Below the pieces are notes generated by a model, which ran no database searches, was not told the DNA's origin, and worked only from the letters and a program-made list of their open reading frames with translations. From contig NZ_JAFLNH010000002.1 in NCBI RefSeq assembly GCF_018361265.1, positions 558,001 through 622,000 on the forward strand: a stretch of DNA of 64,000 nt, given 5' to 3'. The stretch's first letter is position 1, and every line of letters begins with the position of its first letter. Of the stretch, positions 17,875 through 26,769 are shown piece by piece. The position numbers were made by a program, and so were the translations under genes. The DNA is from Mycobacterium sp. SM1. Lineage in GTDB: Bacteria; Actinomycetota; Actinomycetes; Mycobacteriales; Mycobacteriaceae.

Positions 17875-20800
17875 ATGCGACACACCTGGGGCGCTGCGGC
17901 GCAGGCCGTGCTGGATCCAAGGTTGCGTGGGCGGATCCGCGTCCTGGGCGGTCCGGGCACCGGCAAGAGCAGCCTGCTGATCGACGCCGCTGCCGCCCGG
18001 ATCGCTGCGGGCACCGACCCGAAATCGATTCTGCTCATCACCGGGTCCGGCCGTATCGGCACCCGGGCCCGCAGCGCGTTGACAACGTCGGTGTTGGCCG
18101 CCCATGCGGCCGGCCCGCGTCCCGCCGTGATCGGCGAGCCACTGGTACGCACCGTGCACAGCTACGCCTACGCCGTGCTGCGCCGGGCCGCTGAGGGTAC
18201 CGGCGGTCGGCCACCGCGGCTGATCACCGGTTCCGAGCAGGACGCCATCATCCGGGAGTTGCTCGCCGGTGATGTTGCCGACGGCGCGGTCGCCTGGCCG
18301 GTGGCGCTGCGGCCCGCCCTGGGCAGTGCGGGCTTTGCCGCCGAGCTGCGTAATCTGTTGTCACGCTGCGCCGAACGCGGGGTGGGTCCGTTGGAGCTGC
18401 AGCGGCTGGGCCGCTCATGTGGACGCCCCGAATGGACGGCCGCCGGCCGCTTCGCCCAGCAGTACGAGCAGGTGATGCTGCTGAGGGCGGCGGTGGGAAC
18501 CGCCGCTCCCCAGGCGAGCACACCGGCGCTGGATGCCGCCCAACTCGTCGGGGCGGCGCTGAATGCCTTGGCGGCCGATCCGCGGTTGCTGGCCGGCGAG
18601 CACGCCCGGATCCGGATTCTGCTGGTGGATGATGCGCAGCAGTTGGATCCGCAGGCCGCCCGGCTGGTCCGCCTGCTGGCGGCGGGCACCGAGCTGACCC
18701 TGATGGCCGGCGACCCCAACCAAGCGGTGTTCGGTTTCCGGGGGGCCGAGCCGGCCGCTCTGCTGGCTGACGACACGCCCGCGGTGGTGCTGGCGGTGTC
18801 TCATCGTTGCGCGCCCGCGGTGGCGCGTGCCGTCAGCGGCATCGCACGTCGGCTCCCCGGGAGCAGCGCCGGCAGGCACATCGATGGTGCCGGGCCCGAT
18901 CACGGATCGGTCACCGTGCGTCTGGCCGCCTCGGCCCACGCGGAGGCCGCGCTGATCGCCGACACGCTGCGACGGGCTCATCTCATCGAGGGGATGCCGT
19001 GGTCTCAGATGGCGATCATCGTGCGATCGGTGCCGCGGGGTGCCGCGCGGTTGCCGCGAGCGCTGGGCGCCGCCGGCGTTCCCGTGGCTGTGCCAGCGGC
19101 CGGGATCCCGTTGGCGCGGCAACCCGCGGTGCAGGCCTTGCTGACGGTGCTGGCGGCCACCGCTCACGGGCTCGACGCCGAGCGCGCACTTACCCTACTG
19201 ACCGGGCCCATCGGGCGGGTTGACCCGGTCGCCCTTCGGCAACTGTGGCGGGCCCTGCGCCGCGCAGACGCTGAGCGCACCCCCGACCGCCTCGGGGATC
19301 TGCTGGTTGAGGCGCTGTCCGGCGACTCGCCCCCGGACCTGCCGGGTGCACAGGCGCGTCCGCTGCGTCGGGTACGTGCCGTGCTGGACGCGGCCGCGCG
19401 CTGCCACCGAAATGGCCTGGACCCGCGCTACGCGCTGTGGGCGGCGTGGCGGCGATCCGGTCTGCAGGGTCGCTGGCTGAGGGCCACTAGGCGCGGGGGA
19501 CCGAGTGGCGCCCAGGCCGCCCGGGACCTGGACGCGGTGAGCGCGTTGTTCGACGTCGCCGATCAGTACGTTTCCCGCATGGCCGGCGCCTCACTGGGCG
19601 GACTGGTCGAGCACGTCACTGCGCTGCAGCTGCCGCCGGTCAATCCCGATCCGGTGGTACCCGCAGAGCAGGTCACGCTGCTCAGCGCGCACGCCGCGCT
19701 GGGCCACGAGTGGGATCTGGTGGTCATCGCCGGACTGCAGGAAGGGTTGTGGCCAAATACGGTTCCCCGCGGCGGCGTGCTGCGTACCCAGGCGCTGCTG
19801 GACGTGCTCGACGGGGTTGGCCGGGACGCCTCGATGCGCGCGCCGCTGCTGGCCGAGGAGCGCCGGCTGCTGGTCGCGGCCATGGGCCGGGCGCGCCGCC
19901 GCGTGCTGGTGACCGCCGTAGACGGAAACGGCGCAGGTGGTGAGGCCGAGGAGGCGCTGCCCTCGGCGTTGTTCTTCGAGATCGCCCGCTGGGCCGGCGG
20001 CGACGGTGCTCCCGACGCGGCTCGGCCGGTCGCAGCACCGCGGGTGCTCTCGGCGCCCGCGGTGGTGGGGCGGTTGCGCGCGGTGGTATGCGCCCCGGAA
20101 GGCACCGTGGACGACGCGGATCGCAGCCGCGCCGCTGCCCACTTAGCGCGGCTGGCCAGGGCCGGCGTGCCGGGCGCCGATCCGGCCGCATGGCACGGCC
20201 TTATCCCGCTCAGCAGCACCGAGCCGTTGTGGCGCGGCGGGGCTCACCTCGTCACCTTGACCCCGTCGAGCTTGCAGACCCTCAACGACTGCCCGCTGCG
20301 CTGGCTGGCCGAGCGGCACGGCGGAACCGACGCCGCGGATCTGCGAGCAACGACCGGCTCGCTGCTGCACGCGCTGATGGCCCAGCCGGCCACCGGCGCA
20401 TCGGCGCTGCTGGCCGAGCTGGAGGGGATGTGGAAACGGTTGCCGTTCGATTCGCCGTGGTATGCGGCCAACGAGCTGGCCCGCTACCGGGGCATGATCC
20501 AGGCCTTCCTGGAATGGCGGGCGCAGACCCGCCGCGAGCTGGCCGAGGTGGGTGTCGAGGTCGACGTCGACGGAGTCATCGACACCCCGGGCGGCGTGCC
20601 CGTCCGGTTGCGCGGCCGGATCGACCGAGTCGAGCGCGACGGCGCGGGCCGGCTGGTGGTCGTGGACCTGAAAACGGGCAAGACGCCGGTCAGCAAGGAT
20701 GACGCGCAACGGCATCCTCAGCTGGGCGCCTACCAGTTGGCGGTGGCTGAGGGGCTGCTGGCTGCCGGCGGCGAGCCGGGTGGCGCGCGCCTGGTCTATC

Positions 20801-21009
20801 TCGGCAGAAACGGGGCCGACGGCGTCACCGAACGGGCGCAAGACCCGTTGACACCGGCGACCCGCGAGGAATGGCGCGCGCTGGTCGGGCGGGCGGCCGC
20901 GGCGAGCGCCGGACCACAGTTCCCGGCCCGGGTGAACGACGGCTGTGCGCAGTGCCCGATGCGGCCGAGCTGCCCGGCCCACAGCGGCTTCGGCCCGGAG
21001 CCGCGATGA
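17875..21009 (+). CDS. adnA: AdnA subunit of the AdnAB helicase-nuclease
   Basis: A 1044-residue subunit of the mycobacterial dimer that resects double-strand breaks. Walker A is VLGGPGTGKSS near residue 24, with LLVDDAQQLDPQ as a weak Walker B and GDPNQAVFGFRG as motif III. The C-terminal RecB-type nuclease has VVDLKTGKTP and HPQLGAYQLA. Four cysteines (DCPLRW, then CAQCPMRPSC) would hold the iron-sulfur cluster found in AddB/AdnA-type nucleases. Its stop overlaps the adnB start (ATGA), so they are translationally coupled. The equivalent is Rv3202c. ATG 17875 is 260 bases from the IS110 remnant, so the native promoter may be shortened. Confidence 0.92.
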   Translation: MRHTWGAAAQAVLDPRLRGRIRVLGGPGTGKSSLLIDAAAARIAAGTDPKSILLITGSGRIGTRARSALTTSVLAAHAAGPRPAVIGEPLVRTVHSYAYAVLRRAAEGTGGRPPRLITGSEQDAIIRELLAGDVADGAVAWPVALRPALGSAGFAAELRNLLSRCAERGVGPLELQRLGRSCGRPEWTAAGRFAQQYEQVMLLRAAVGTAAPQASTPALDAAQLVGAALNALAADPRLLAGEHARIRILLVDDAQQLDPQAARLVRLLAAGTELTLMAGDPNQAVFGFRGAEPAALLADDTPAVVLAVSHRCAPAVARAVSGIARRLPGSSAGRHIDGAGPDHGSVTVRLAASAHAEAALIADTLRRAHLIEGMPWSQMAIIVRSVPRGAARLPRALGAAGVPVAVPAAGIPLARQPAVQALLTVLAATAHGLDAERALTLLTGPIGRVDPVALRQLWRALRRADAERTPDRLGDLLVEALSGDSPPDLPGAQARPLRRVRAVLDAAARCHRNGLDPRYALWAAWRRSGLQGRWLRATRRGGPSGAQAARDLDAVSALFDVADQYVSRMAGASLGGLVEHVTALQLPPVNPDPVVPAEQVTLLSAHAALGHEWDLVVIAGLQEGLWPNTVPRGGVLRTQALLDVLDGVGRDASMRAPLLAEERRLLVAAMGRARRRVLVTAVDGNGAGGEAEEALPSALFFEIARWAGGDGAPDAARPVAAPRVLSAPAVVGRLRAVVCAPEGTVDDADRSRAAAHLARLARAGVPGADPAAWHGLIPLSSTEPLWRGGAHLVTLTPSSLQTLNDCPLRWLAERHGGTDAADLRATTGSLLHALMAQPATGASALLAELEGMWKRLPFDSPWYAANELARYRGMIQAFLEWRAQTRRELAEVGVEVDVDGVIDTPGGVPVRLRGRIDRVERDGAGRLVVVDLKTGKTPVSKDDAQRHPQLGAYQLAVAEGLLAAGGEPGGARLVYLGRNGADGVTERAQDPLTPATREEWRALVGRAAAASAGPQFPARVNDGCAQCPMRPSCPAHSGFGPEPR

Positions 21010-24000
21010 CGATCCCGCCGCCGCGCCACAGCCCGGCCGAGCTGGCCCACGCGCTCGGCCTTGTCGAGCCCACCGCCGAGCAGGCCGCGATCATCGCCGC
21101 GCCCCCCGGCCCGCTGGTCGTCATCGCTGGAGCCGGTGCCGGCAAAACCGAGACCATGGCCGCGCGGGTGGTGTGGCTCGTCGCCAACGGCTACGCCGAG
21201 CCCGGTCAGGTGCTGGGGTTGACGTTCACCCGCAAGGCCGCCGGCCAGCTGCGGCGCCGGGTCCGGTCCCGGCTCGCCCGATTGGCCGGCTCCGGTCTGG
21301 CCGGCAGCGACCCGGCGACCGGGCCGGACGCCCAGTTCGCGGTTGGCCCGGTGGTGAGCACCTATCACGCCTTCGCCGGCTCGGTGCTGCGTGACCACGG
21401 CCTGTTGGCCGCGGTCGACCCCGATACCCGGCTGCTGGGCCAGACCGAGCTCTGGCAGCTGGCCTTTGACGTGGTCAACGGGTATCCCGGCGAGCTGCGC
21501 ACGGAGAAAACGCCGGCCGCGGTCACCTCGACGGTGCTGCGGCTATGGGGCCAGCTCACGGAGCACCTGGTTGACGTCGACCAGCTGCGGGAAACCCATG
21601 TCGAGCTGCACCGGCTGGCGCACACCCTGCCGGCGGGCCCGCACCAGCGCGGCGACGGCCCCAGCCAGTCGCTGCTGCGGATGCTGGCCACCCAGACCGA
21701 GCGCGCCGAGCTGGTGCCGTTACTCGACGCGCTGCGGCGGCGGATGCGCGCCGAAAACGTGATGGACTTCGGGCTGCAGATGGCGTCCGCCGCCCGGTTG
21801 GCTTCGGGGTTCCCCCAGGTTGGCGAACAGCTACGGCAGCGCTACCGGGTAGTGCTGCTCGACGAGTACCAGGACACCGGATACGCTCAGCGCGTCGCGT
21901 TGTCGTCGCTCTTCGGCGGCGGCGTCGACGACGAGTTGGCGCTGACAGCCGTCGGCGACCCGGTCCAGTCGATCTACGGCTGGCGGGGCGCCTCGGCCAC
22001 GAACTTGCCGCTGTTTTGCACCGATTTCCCCCGCTCGGACGGCGCCCCTGCGCCGGTCCTGGAGCTGCGCACCAGCTGGCGCAACCCGCCGGCGGTCCTT
22101 CACGTGGCCAACGCCGTCTCGGCGCCCGCGCGGCAACGCGCGATCACGGTGCATGCCCTGCGCTCGCGTCCTGCCGCGCCGCCGGGCACCGTGCGCTGCG
22201 CGCTGCTACCCGACGTGCGAAGCGAACGCGAATGGATCGCCGATCATATGCAGCGGCGCTACCGGCGAGCCGCGGCCGACGGTGTCCCCCCGCCGACTGC
22301 CGCCGTGCTGGTGCGCCGCAACAGTGACGCCGCACCGATGGCCCAGGCGCTGCGCGCCCGTGGCCTCCCGGTTGAGGTGGTCGGCGCGGCGGGCCTGCTG
22401 TCGGTTCCCGAGGTTGCCGACGTGGTGGCGATGCTGCGCCTGGTCGTCGACCCGGCCGCCGGCGCCGCAGCGATGCGCGTGCTCACCGGTCCGCGGTGGC
22501 GCCTCGGTGCCCGCGACATCGCCGCGCTGTGGCGGCGCGCGCGGGAGCTCGCCGGCAGCGCGCAGTCGAGTGCGGCACGAAACGCGCGGGACGCCGATGC
22601 GGCATGCCTGGCCGACGCGCTGAGCGACCCGGGGCCGGCCAGCCGGTATTCCACTGCGGGGCATCGGCGCATCTTGGCGCTGGCCGGGGAGCTCAACGCG
22701 CTGCGCAGCCACCTCACCCATCCGCTTGCCGACCTGGTCGCCGAGGTGCGCGGGGTGCTGGGCGTTGACTGCGAGGCGCACGCCGCGCACGCGGGATCCG
22801 CGGACCGCACCGGGACCGAGCACCTCGAGGCGTTCGCCGATGTGGTCAGCGGCTACAGCGAGCGGGCCGCCGCGCGAAACGGCGTGGCCGGGCCTTCGGC
22901 AGCGGGATTCCTGGCCTACCTGGACGCCGCCGCGATGGTCGAGGATGGCTTGCCGAGCCCTCAGTTCGCCGCCGCGCGGGATCGGGTCCAGGTGCTCACC
23001 GTGCACGCCGCCAAAGGCTTGGAGTGGCAGGTGGTGGCGGTGCCGCACCTTTCGGCCGGGGTTTTCCCGAGCACCGCGCGCGCCCGCACCTGGTTGACCG
23101 ACCCCGCCGAGCTGCCGCCACTGTTGCGCGGCGATCGCGTGTCGGCGAACGCCCACGGGGTGCCGGTTCTGGACACGTCGGATGTGTGCAATCGAAAACA
23201 GCTGAGCGACAAGATCTCCGCACACCGCCGCCAGCTCGAGCAGCGGCGCCTCGACGAGGAACGCCGGCTGTTGTATGTGGCCATCACCCGAAGCGAGGAC
23301 ACGCTGCTGCTGTCTGGCTATCACTGGGGCGCCACCGGGATCAACGCGCGCGGCCCGTCAGCGTTCCTGTGTGAGCTCAAGGACGTCATCGACCGCTCGG
23401 CCACGGCAGGCCGGACGTGCGGGGTGGCGGAACGATGGGCACCGCCACCGCCTGCTGGCACCAGAAACCCGTTGCGCGACAACGCTGTCGAAGCAACCTG
23501 GCCTGCCGACCCGTTGGGGGAGCGCCGTCGCGACGTCGAACGTGGCGCGGCGCTGGTGGCCGCGGCGATCTCGGCCGGCGTGGTGCCGCCCGGCACCGAC
23601 ACCGGCGGTTGGGCGATCGACGTCGACGCGCTAGTGGCCGAGCGGGCCCGCACCTCGCGACCCGCGGCGCGCGCCCTGCCCACCCAGCTGTCGGTGAGCA
23701 ACCTCGTGGAGCTGGCCCGCGACCCGGTGCGCGCGGTGCCGCGCCTAACGCATCGGCTGCCCACGCGTCCCGATCCGCATGCGGTGCTGGGCAGCGCTTT
23801 CCATGAGTGGGTGCAGCAGTTCTACGGGGCCGGGCGGCTGTTCGACCTCGGCGACCTGGCGGGCTCGGCGGACAGCAACCCGGCGTGGTCGCACAGCAAG
23901 GAGTTCGCCGCGTTGCAGACGGCGTTCGCCAGCTCGCAGTGGGCCGGGCGCACTCCGGTCGCGGTGGAGGTGCCGTTCGAGATGCCGATCGGTGACACCG

Positions 24001-24305
24001 TGGTGCGCGGACGCGTCGACGCGGTTTTTGCCGAGCCGGATGGCGGCGCCACGGTAGTGGACTGGAAAACCGGCGAGCCGCCGGCGGGGCCGAACGCGAT
24101 GCGGGAGGCCGCGATCCAACTGGGTGTCTACCGCCTGGCCTGGGCCGCATTGTGCGGATGCCCGGAGTCGTTGGTGCGTGCAGCGTTCCACTACGTTCGC
24201 ACCGGGATCACGGTGGTCCCGGACGCCCTGCCCGGCCGCGACGAGCTGACGGCGTTGCTGGCCCACTCGGCCGGCGGCGCCGCCGGCCGCTGTTCCGCTA
24301 GCTGA
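21006..24305 (+). CDS. adnB: AdnB subunit of the AdnAB helicase-nuclease
   Basis: A 1099-residue UvrD-like motor plus nuclease. Helicase motifs in order: VIAGAGAGKTETM (Walker A, near residue 40), TFTRKAAGQLRRR, VLLDEYQDTGYAQ (intact DEYQ Walker B), [26 protein letters not shown] and LLYVAITRSEDTLLLSG. The C-terminal RecB nuclease has VVDWKTGEPP and AIQLGVYRLAW. Together with AdnA it forms a two-motor, two-nuclease end-resection machine that prepares homologous recombination. The ATG at 21006 overlaps the adnA stop. The equivalent is Rv3201c. A K+ channel gene follows after 79 bases. Confidence 0.93.
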   Translation: MTIPPPRHSPAELAHALGLVEPTAEQAAIIAAPPGPLVVIAGAGAGKTETMAARVVWLVANGYAEPGQVLGLTFTRKAAGQLRRRVRSRLARLAGSGLAGSDPATGPDAQFAVGPVVSTYHAFAGSVLRDHGLLAAVDPDTRLLGQTELWQLAFDVVNGYPGELRTEKTPAAVTSTVLRLWGQLTEHLVDVDQLRETHVELHRLAHTLPAGPHQRGDGPSQSLLRMLATQTERAELVPLLDALRRRMRAENVMDFGLQMASAARLASGFPQVGEQLRQRYRVVLLDEYQDTGYAQRVALSSLFGGGVDDELALTAVGDPVQSIYGWRGASATNLPLFCTDFPRSDGAPAPVLELRTSWRNPPAVLHVANAVSAPARQRAITVHALRSRPAAPPGTVRCALLPDVRSEREWIADHMQRRYRRAAADGVPPPTAAVLVRRNSDAAPMAQALRARGLPVEVVGAAGLLSVPEVADVVAMLRLVVDPAAGAAAMRVLTGPRWRLGARDIAALWRRARELAGSAQSSAARNARDADAACLADALSDPGPASRYSTAGHRRILALAGELNALRSHLTHPLADLVAEVRGVLGVDCEAHAAHAGSADRTGTEHLEAFADVVSGYSERAAARNGVAGPSAAGFLAYLDAAAMVEDGLPSPQFAAARDRVQVLTVHAAKGLEWQVVAVPHLSAGVFPSTARARTWLTDPAELPPLLRGDRVSANAHGVPVLDTSDVCNRKQLSDKISAHRRQLEQRRLDEERRLLYVAITRSEDTLLLSGYHWGATGINARGPSAFLCELKDVIDRSATAGRTCGVAERWAPPPPAGTRNPLRDNAVEATWPADPLGERRRDVERGAALVAAAISAGVVPPGTDTGGWAIDVDALVAERARTSRPAARALPTQLSVSNLVELARDPVRAVPRLTHRLPTRPDPHAVLGSAFHEWVQQFYGAGRLFDLGDLAGSADSNPAWSHSKEFAALQTAFASSQWAGRTPVAVEVPFEMPIGDTVVRGRVDAVFAEPDGGATVVDWKTGEPPAGPNAMREAAIQLGVYRLAWAALCGCPESLVRAAFHYVRTGITVVPDALPGRDELTALLAHSAGGAAGRCSAS

Positions 24306-24384
24306 GTTCCCGCGCCGGGCGGGGGCTCGCCACGGTCATGGTGCTTACATGGTGTCGTGCGCCACGAGCCGATGACGGATTGCG

Positions 24385-25461
24385 ATGCCCAGGCCGATGC
24401 CCAGACCTAGGTTGCGCCCGAAGGGCCTTGATGAGCCGCTGACCGCCCAGCCCGATTACGCGCTGGTCGGCGTGCTGCGGATTCCGCAGAGCCGTGACCC
24501 TACGCGCGCCATCTCGCGGCGGGCGGGCGTCGTTGTGCTCGCCTTGCTGATCGCGGCGGTCGTCGTCTACCTCGGCCGTGGCGGGTACACCGACGTGCGG
24601 GGTAAGCCGCTGTCACTGCTGGACTGCGTGTACTTTGCCGCCGTGTCGCTAACAACAATCGGGTATGGCGATGTCACACCGATTACCGAATCCGCGAGGC
24701 TGATCAACATTTTGCTGATCACACCGCTGCGGGTGGCATTCCTGATCGTGTTGGTGGGCACCACGGTGCAAGTGCTCGCCGAACGCCAGCGGCAAGCAAT
24801 CAAAATCCGGCGATGGAGGAGGAAAATGCGCAACCACACCGTCGTCGTCGGCTACGGCACCAAGGGCCGCACCGCGATCACCGCCATGCTCAGCGACGAT
24901 GTCCGGCCCCCCGACATCGTCGTGGTGGACGTGGACCGGGTCGCGCTCGAGCACGCCAACGCGGCCGGCCTGGTCACGGTCCACGGCAACGCCACCAGAT
25001 CCGACGTGCTGCGGCTCGCCGGCGGGCCGCAGGCGGCCTCGATCATCGTCTGCACCGGCCGCGACGACACCGCGGTGCTGGCCACGCTCACGGCCCGGGA
25101 GATCGCGCCCACGGCCAAGATCATCGCGGCCGTCCGGGAGGGCGACAACAAGCACTTGCTGCTGCGGTCGGGCGCCGACTTGGTGGTGACGTCGTCGGAG
25201 ACGGCTGGCCGCTTGCTGGGCATCGCCACCACCACCCCTAGCGTCGTCCAGATGATCGAAGACCTGCTGACGCCGGAGGCCGGGTTTGCCATCGCCGAAC
25301 GTCAGGTCGAGCAGGCCGAGGTGGGCGGGTCTCCGCGGCAGCTGCGCGACGTCGTGCTCGCCGTGGTCCGCGACGGTCAATTGCTGCGCGTCGACGCCCC
25401 CCAGGCCACCGCGATCGAGGCCGGCGACCGGCTGCTCTACCTCCGCAGCGGGGGTCGCTGA
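24385..25461 (+). CDS. Potassium channel with RCK/TrkA-N domain (Rv3200c-like)
   Basis: A 358-residue two-helix K+ channel. Membrane segment one is GVVVLALLIAAVVVYLG (about 47-63), the selectivity filter is TTIGYGD at residues 90-96, and the second helix is LLITPLRVAFLIVLVGTTV. The cytoplasmic RCK part begins with the NAD-type Rossmann motif VVVGYGTKGRTAI, then VVVDVDR, and ends with a TrkA-C-like segment. It probably gates on nucleotide or redox state. The stop at 25461 is one base before the nudC GTG, so the two are co-transcribed. Confidence 0.9.
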   Translation: MPRPMPRPRLRPKGLDEPLTAQPDYALVGVLRIPQSRDPTRAISRRAGVVVLALLIAAVVVYLGRGGYTDVRGKPLSLLDCVYFAAVSLTTIGYGDVTPITESARLINILLITPLRVAFLIVLVGTTVQVLAERQRQAIKIRRWRRKMRNHTVVVGYGTKGRTAITAMLSDDVRPPDIVVVDVDRVALEHANAAGLVTVHGNATRSDVLRLAGGPQAASIIVCTGRDDTAVLATLTAREIAPTAKIIAAVREGDNKHLLLRSGADLVVTSSETAGRLLGIATTTPSVVQMIEDLLTPEAGFAIAERQVEQAEVGGSPRQLRDVVLAVVRDGQLLRVDAPQATAIEAGDRLLYLRSGGR

Positions 25462-25462
25462 C

Positions 25463-26386
25463 GTGGACTTTCAGCTGCGGAGCGTGCCATTGCTGTCGCG
25501 CGTCGGAGCGGACCGGGCCGCCGAGCTGCGTACCGATGTGGAGGCGAGGACCGCCGGGTGGGCGGACGCGGCCGTGTTGCGGGTGGATTCCCGCAACCGA
25601 GTGCTGGTCACGAGCGGGCGGGTCGTTCTCGACGCCGCGATCGCGGTGGCCGACACACCACCCCCGGAGGCGGTGTTTCTGGGGCGTCTCGAAGGCGGTC
25701 GCCACGTCTGGGCCGTCCGCAGCCCCCTGGATGCGCCCGGGGAGAGCGACGCGGCGGCCGAGGTGGTCGACATTCGTCGCGCCGGCCAGGTCTTCGACGA
25801 TGTCAGCGCGCACCTGGTGTCCGCGGCGGTGGCGCTGCTGAACTGGCATGACAGCGCCCGATATTCCGCGGTAGACGGCCGGCCCACGACGCCGACCCGG
25901 GCCGGCTGGTCGCGGACTAACCCGGTCACCGGGCACGAGGAGTTCCCGCGTATCGACCCGGCGGTGATCTGCCTGGTCCATGACGGCGGGAATCGCGCCG
26001 TGCTGGCCCGCCAGCGGGCCTGGCCCGCGGGGATGTTCTCGCTGCTAGCCGGGTTCGTCGAGCCCGGTGAGTCGCTGGAGGCGTGCGTCGTCCGCGAAGT
26101 CCGCGAGGAAATCGGCTTGACCATCCGCGACGTGCGCTACCTGGGTAGCCAACCCTGGCCGTTTCCGCGCTCACTGATGGTCGGCTTTCATGCGATCGGC
26201 GACCCGGATCAGGGATTCTCGTTCACCGACACCGAGATCGCCGAGGCGGCATGGTTCACCCGCGCTGAGGTGCGCGCCGCCCTCAACGCCGGTGACTGGA
26301 GCAGCGCCTCAGAGTCCGAGCTTCGGTTGCCCGGCGCGGCGTCGATTGCCCGGGCGATCGTCGAGTCGTGGGCGGCGCTGGACTGA
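25463..26386 (+). CDS. nudC: NAD(H) pyrophosphatase NudC (Nudix)
   Basis: Hydrolyses NAD(H) to NMN(H) and AMP and can remove NAD caps from RNA. The Nudix box GFVEPGESLEACVVREVREE is complete, and the NAD-specific motif SQPWPFPRSLM follows. The four cysteines that bind zinc in E. coli NudC are missing; the equivalent stretch (WHDSARYSAVDGRPTTPTRA) has none. GTG at 25463 gives 307 residues, close to M. tuberculosis Rv3199c. It is convergent with the mycoredoxin gene, nine bases apart. Confidence 0.92.
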   Translation: MDFQLRSVPLLSRVGADRAAELRTDVEARTAGWADAAVLRVDSRNRVLVTSGRVVLDAAIAVADTPPPEAVFLGRLEGGRHVWAVRSPLDAPGESDAAAEVVDIRRAGQVFDDVSAHLVSAAVALLNWHDSARYSAVDGRPTTPTRAGWSRTNPVTGHEEFPRIDPAVICLVHDGGNRAVLARQRAWPAGMFSLLAGFVEPGESLEACVVREVREEIGLTIRDVRYLGSQPWPFPRSLMVGFHAIGDPDQGFSFTDTEIAEAAWFTRAEVRAALNAGDWSSASESELRLPGAASIARAIVESWAALD

Positions 26387-26394
26387 GGGCACGG

Positions 26395-26649
26395 CTAGCT
26401 GCGCAGTTGGGCCAGCTTGGCCTCGATCTCGCGGGCCGTGGGGTTGGTCAGCGTCGACCCGTCGGCGAACCGTACCGTCGGAACCGTGTGATTGCCGTCG
26501 TTGACGGAGCCGACGAACTCCGCGGCCGCGGCGTCCTGCTCGATATTGATCTCGTCGTAGGGGATTGCGGCGGCCTTCAACATCGCTTTCAGCCGAATGC
26601 AGTAGCCACACCACGGTGTGGTGTAGAGGGTGAGGACGGCGCCGGTCAT
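26395..26649 (-). CDS. mrx1: Mycoredoxin-1 (glutaredoxin-like)
   Basis: An 84-residue thioredoxin-fold protein that reduces mycothiol mixed disulfides. The active site CGYC lies in LYTTPWCGYCIRLK near residue 14, and the cis-proline loop is TVPTVRFADGS. The size and site match Rv3198A. ATG 26649 is used because the strand-one motif starts a few residues in. It lies between nudC and the divergent uvrD2, as in M. tuberculosis. Confidence 0.93.
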   Translation of the reverse strand: MTGAVLTLYTTPWCGYCIRLKAMLKAAAIPYDEINIEQDAAAAEFVGSVNDGNHTVPTVRFADGSTLTNPTAREIEAKLAQLRS

Positions 26650-26769
26650 CGATGGCCACCCTAACGGCTCTTGTCGGGTCTCGCAGCAGGCGCGTCCGGG
26701 CGACAATGCGGCACGCGCAGCGCCCCGAGGCGTGGTGCTGCCCGGAGGTCGTCGGCCCCGGGTGCCAAG

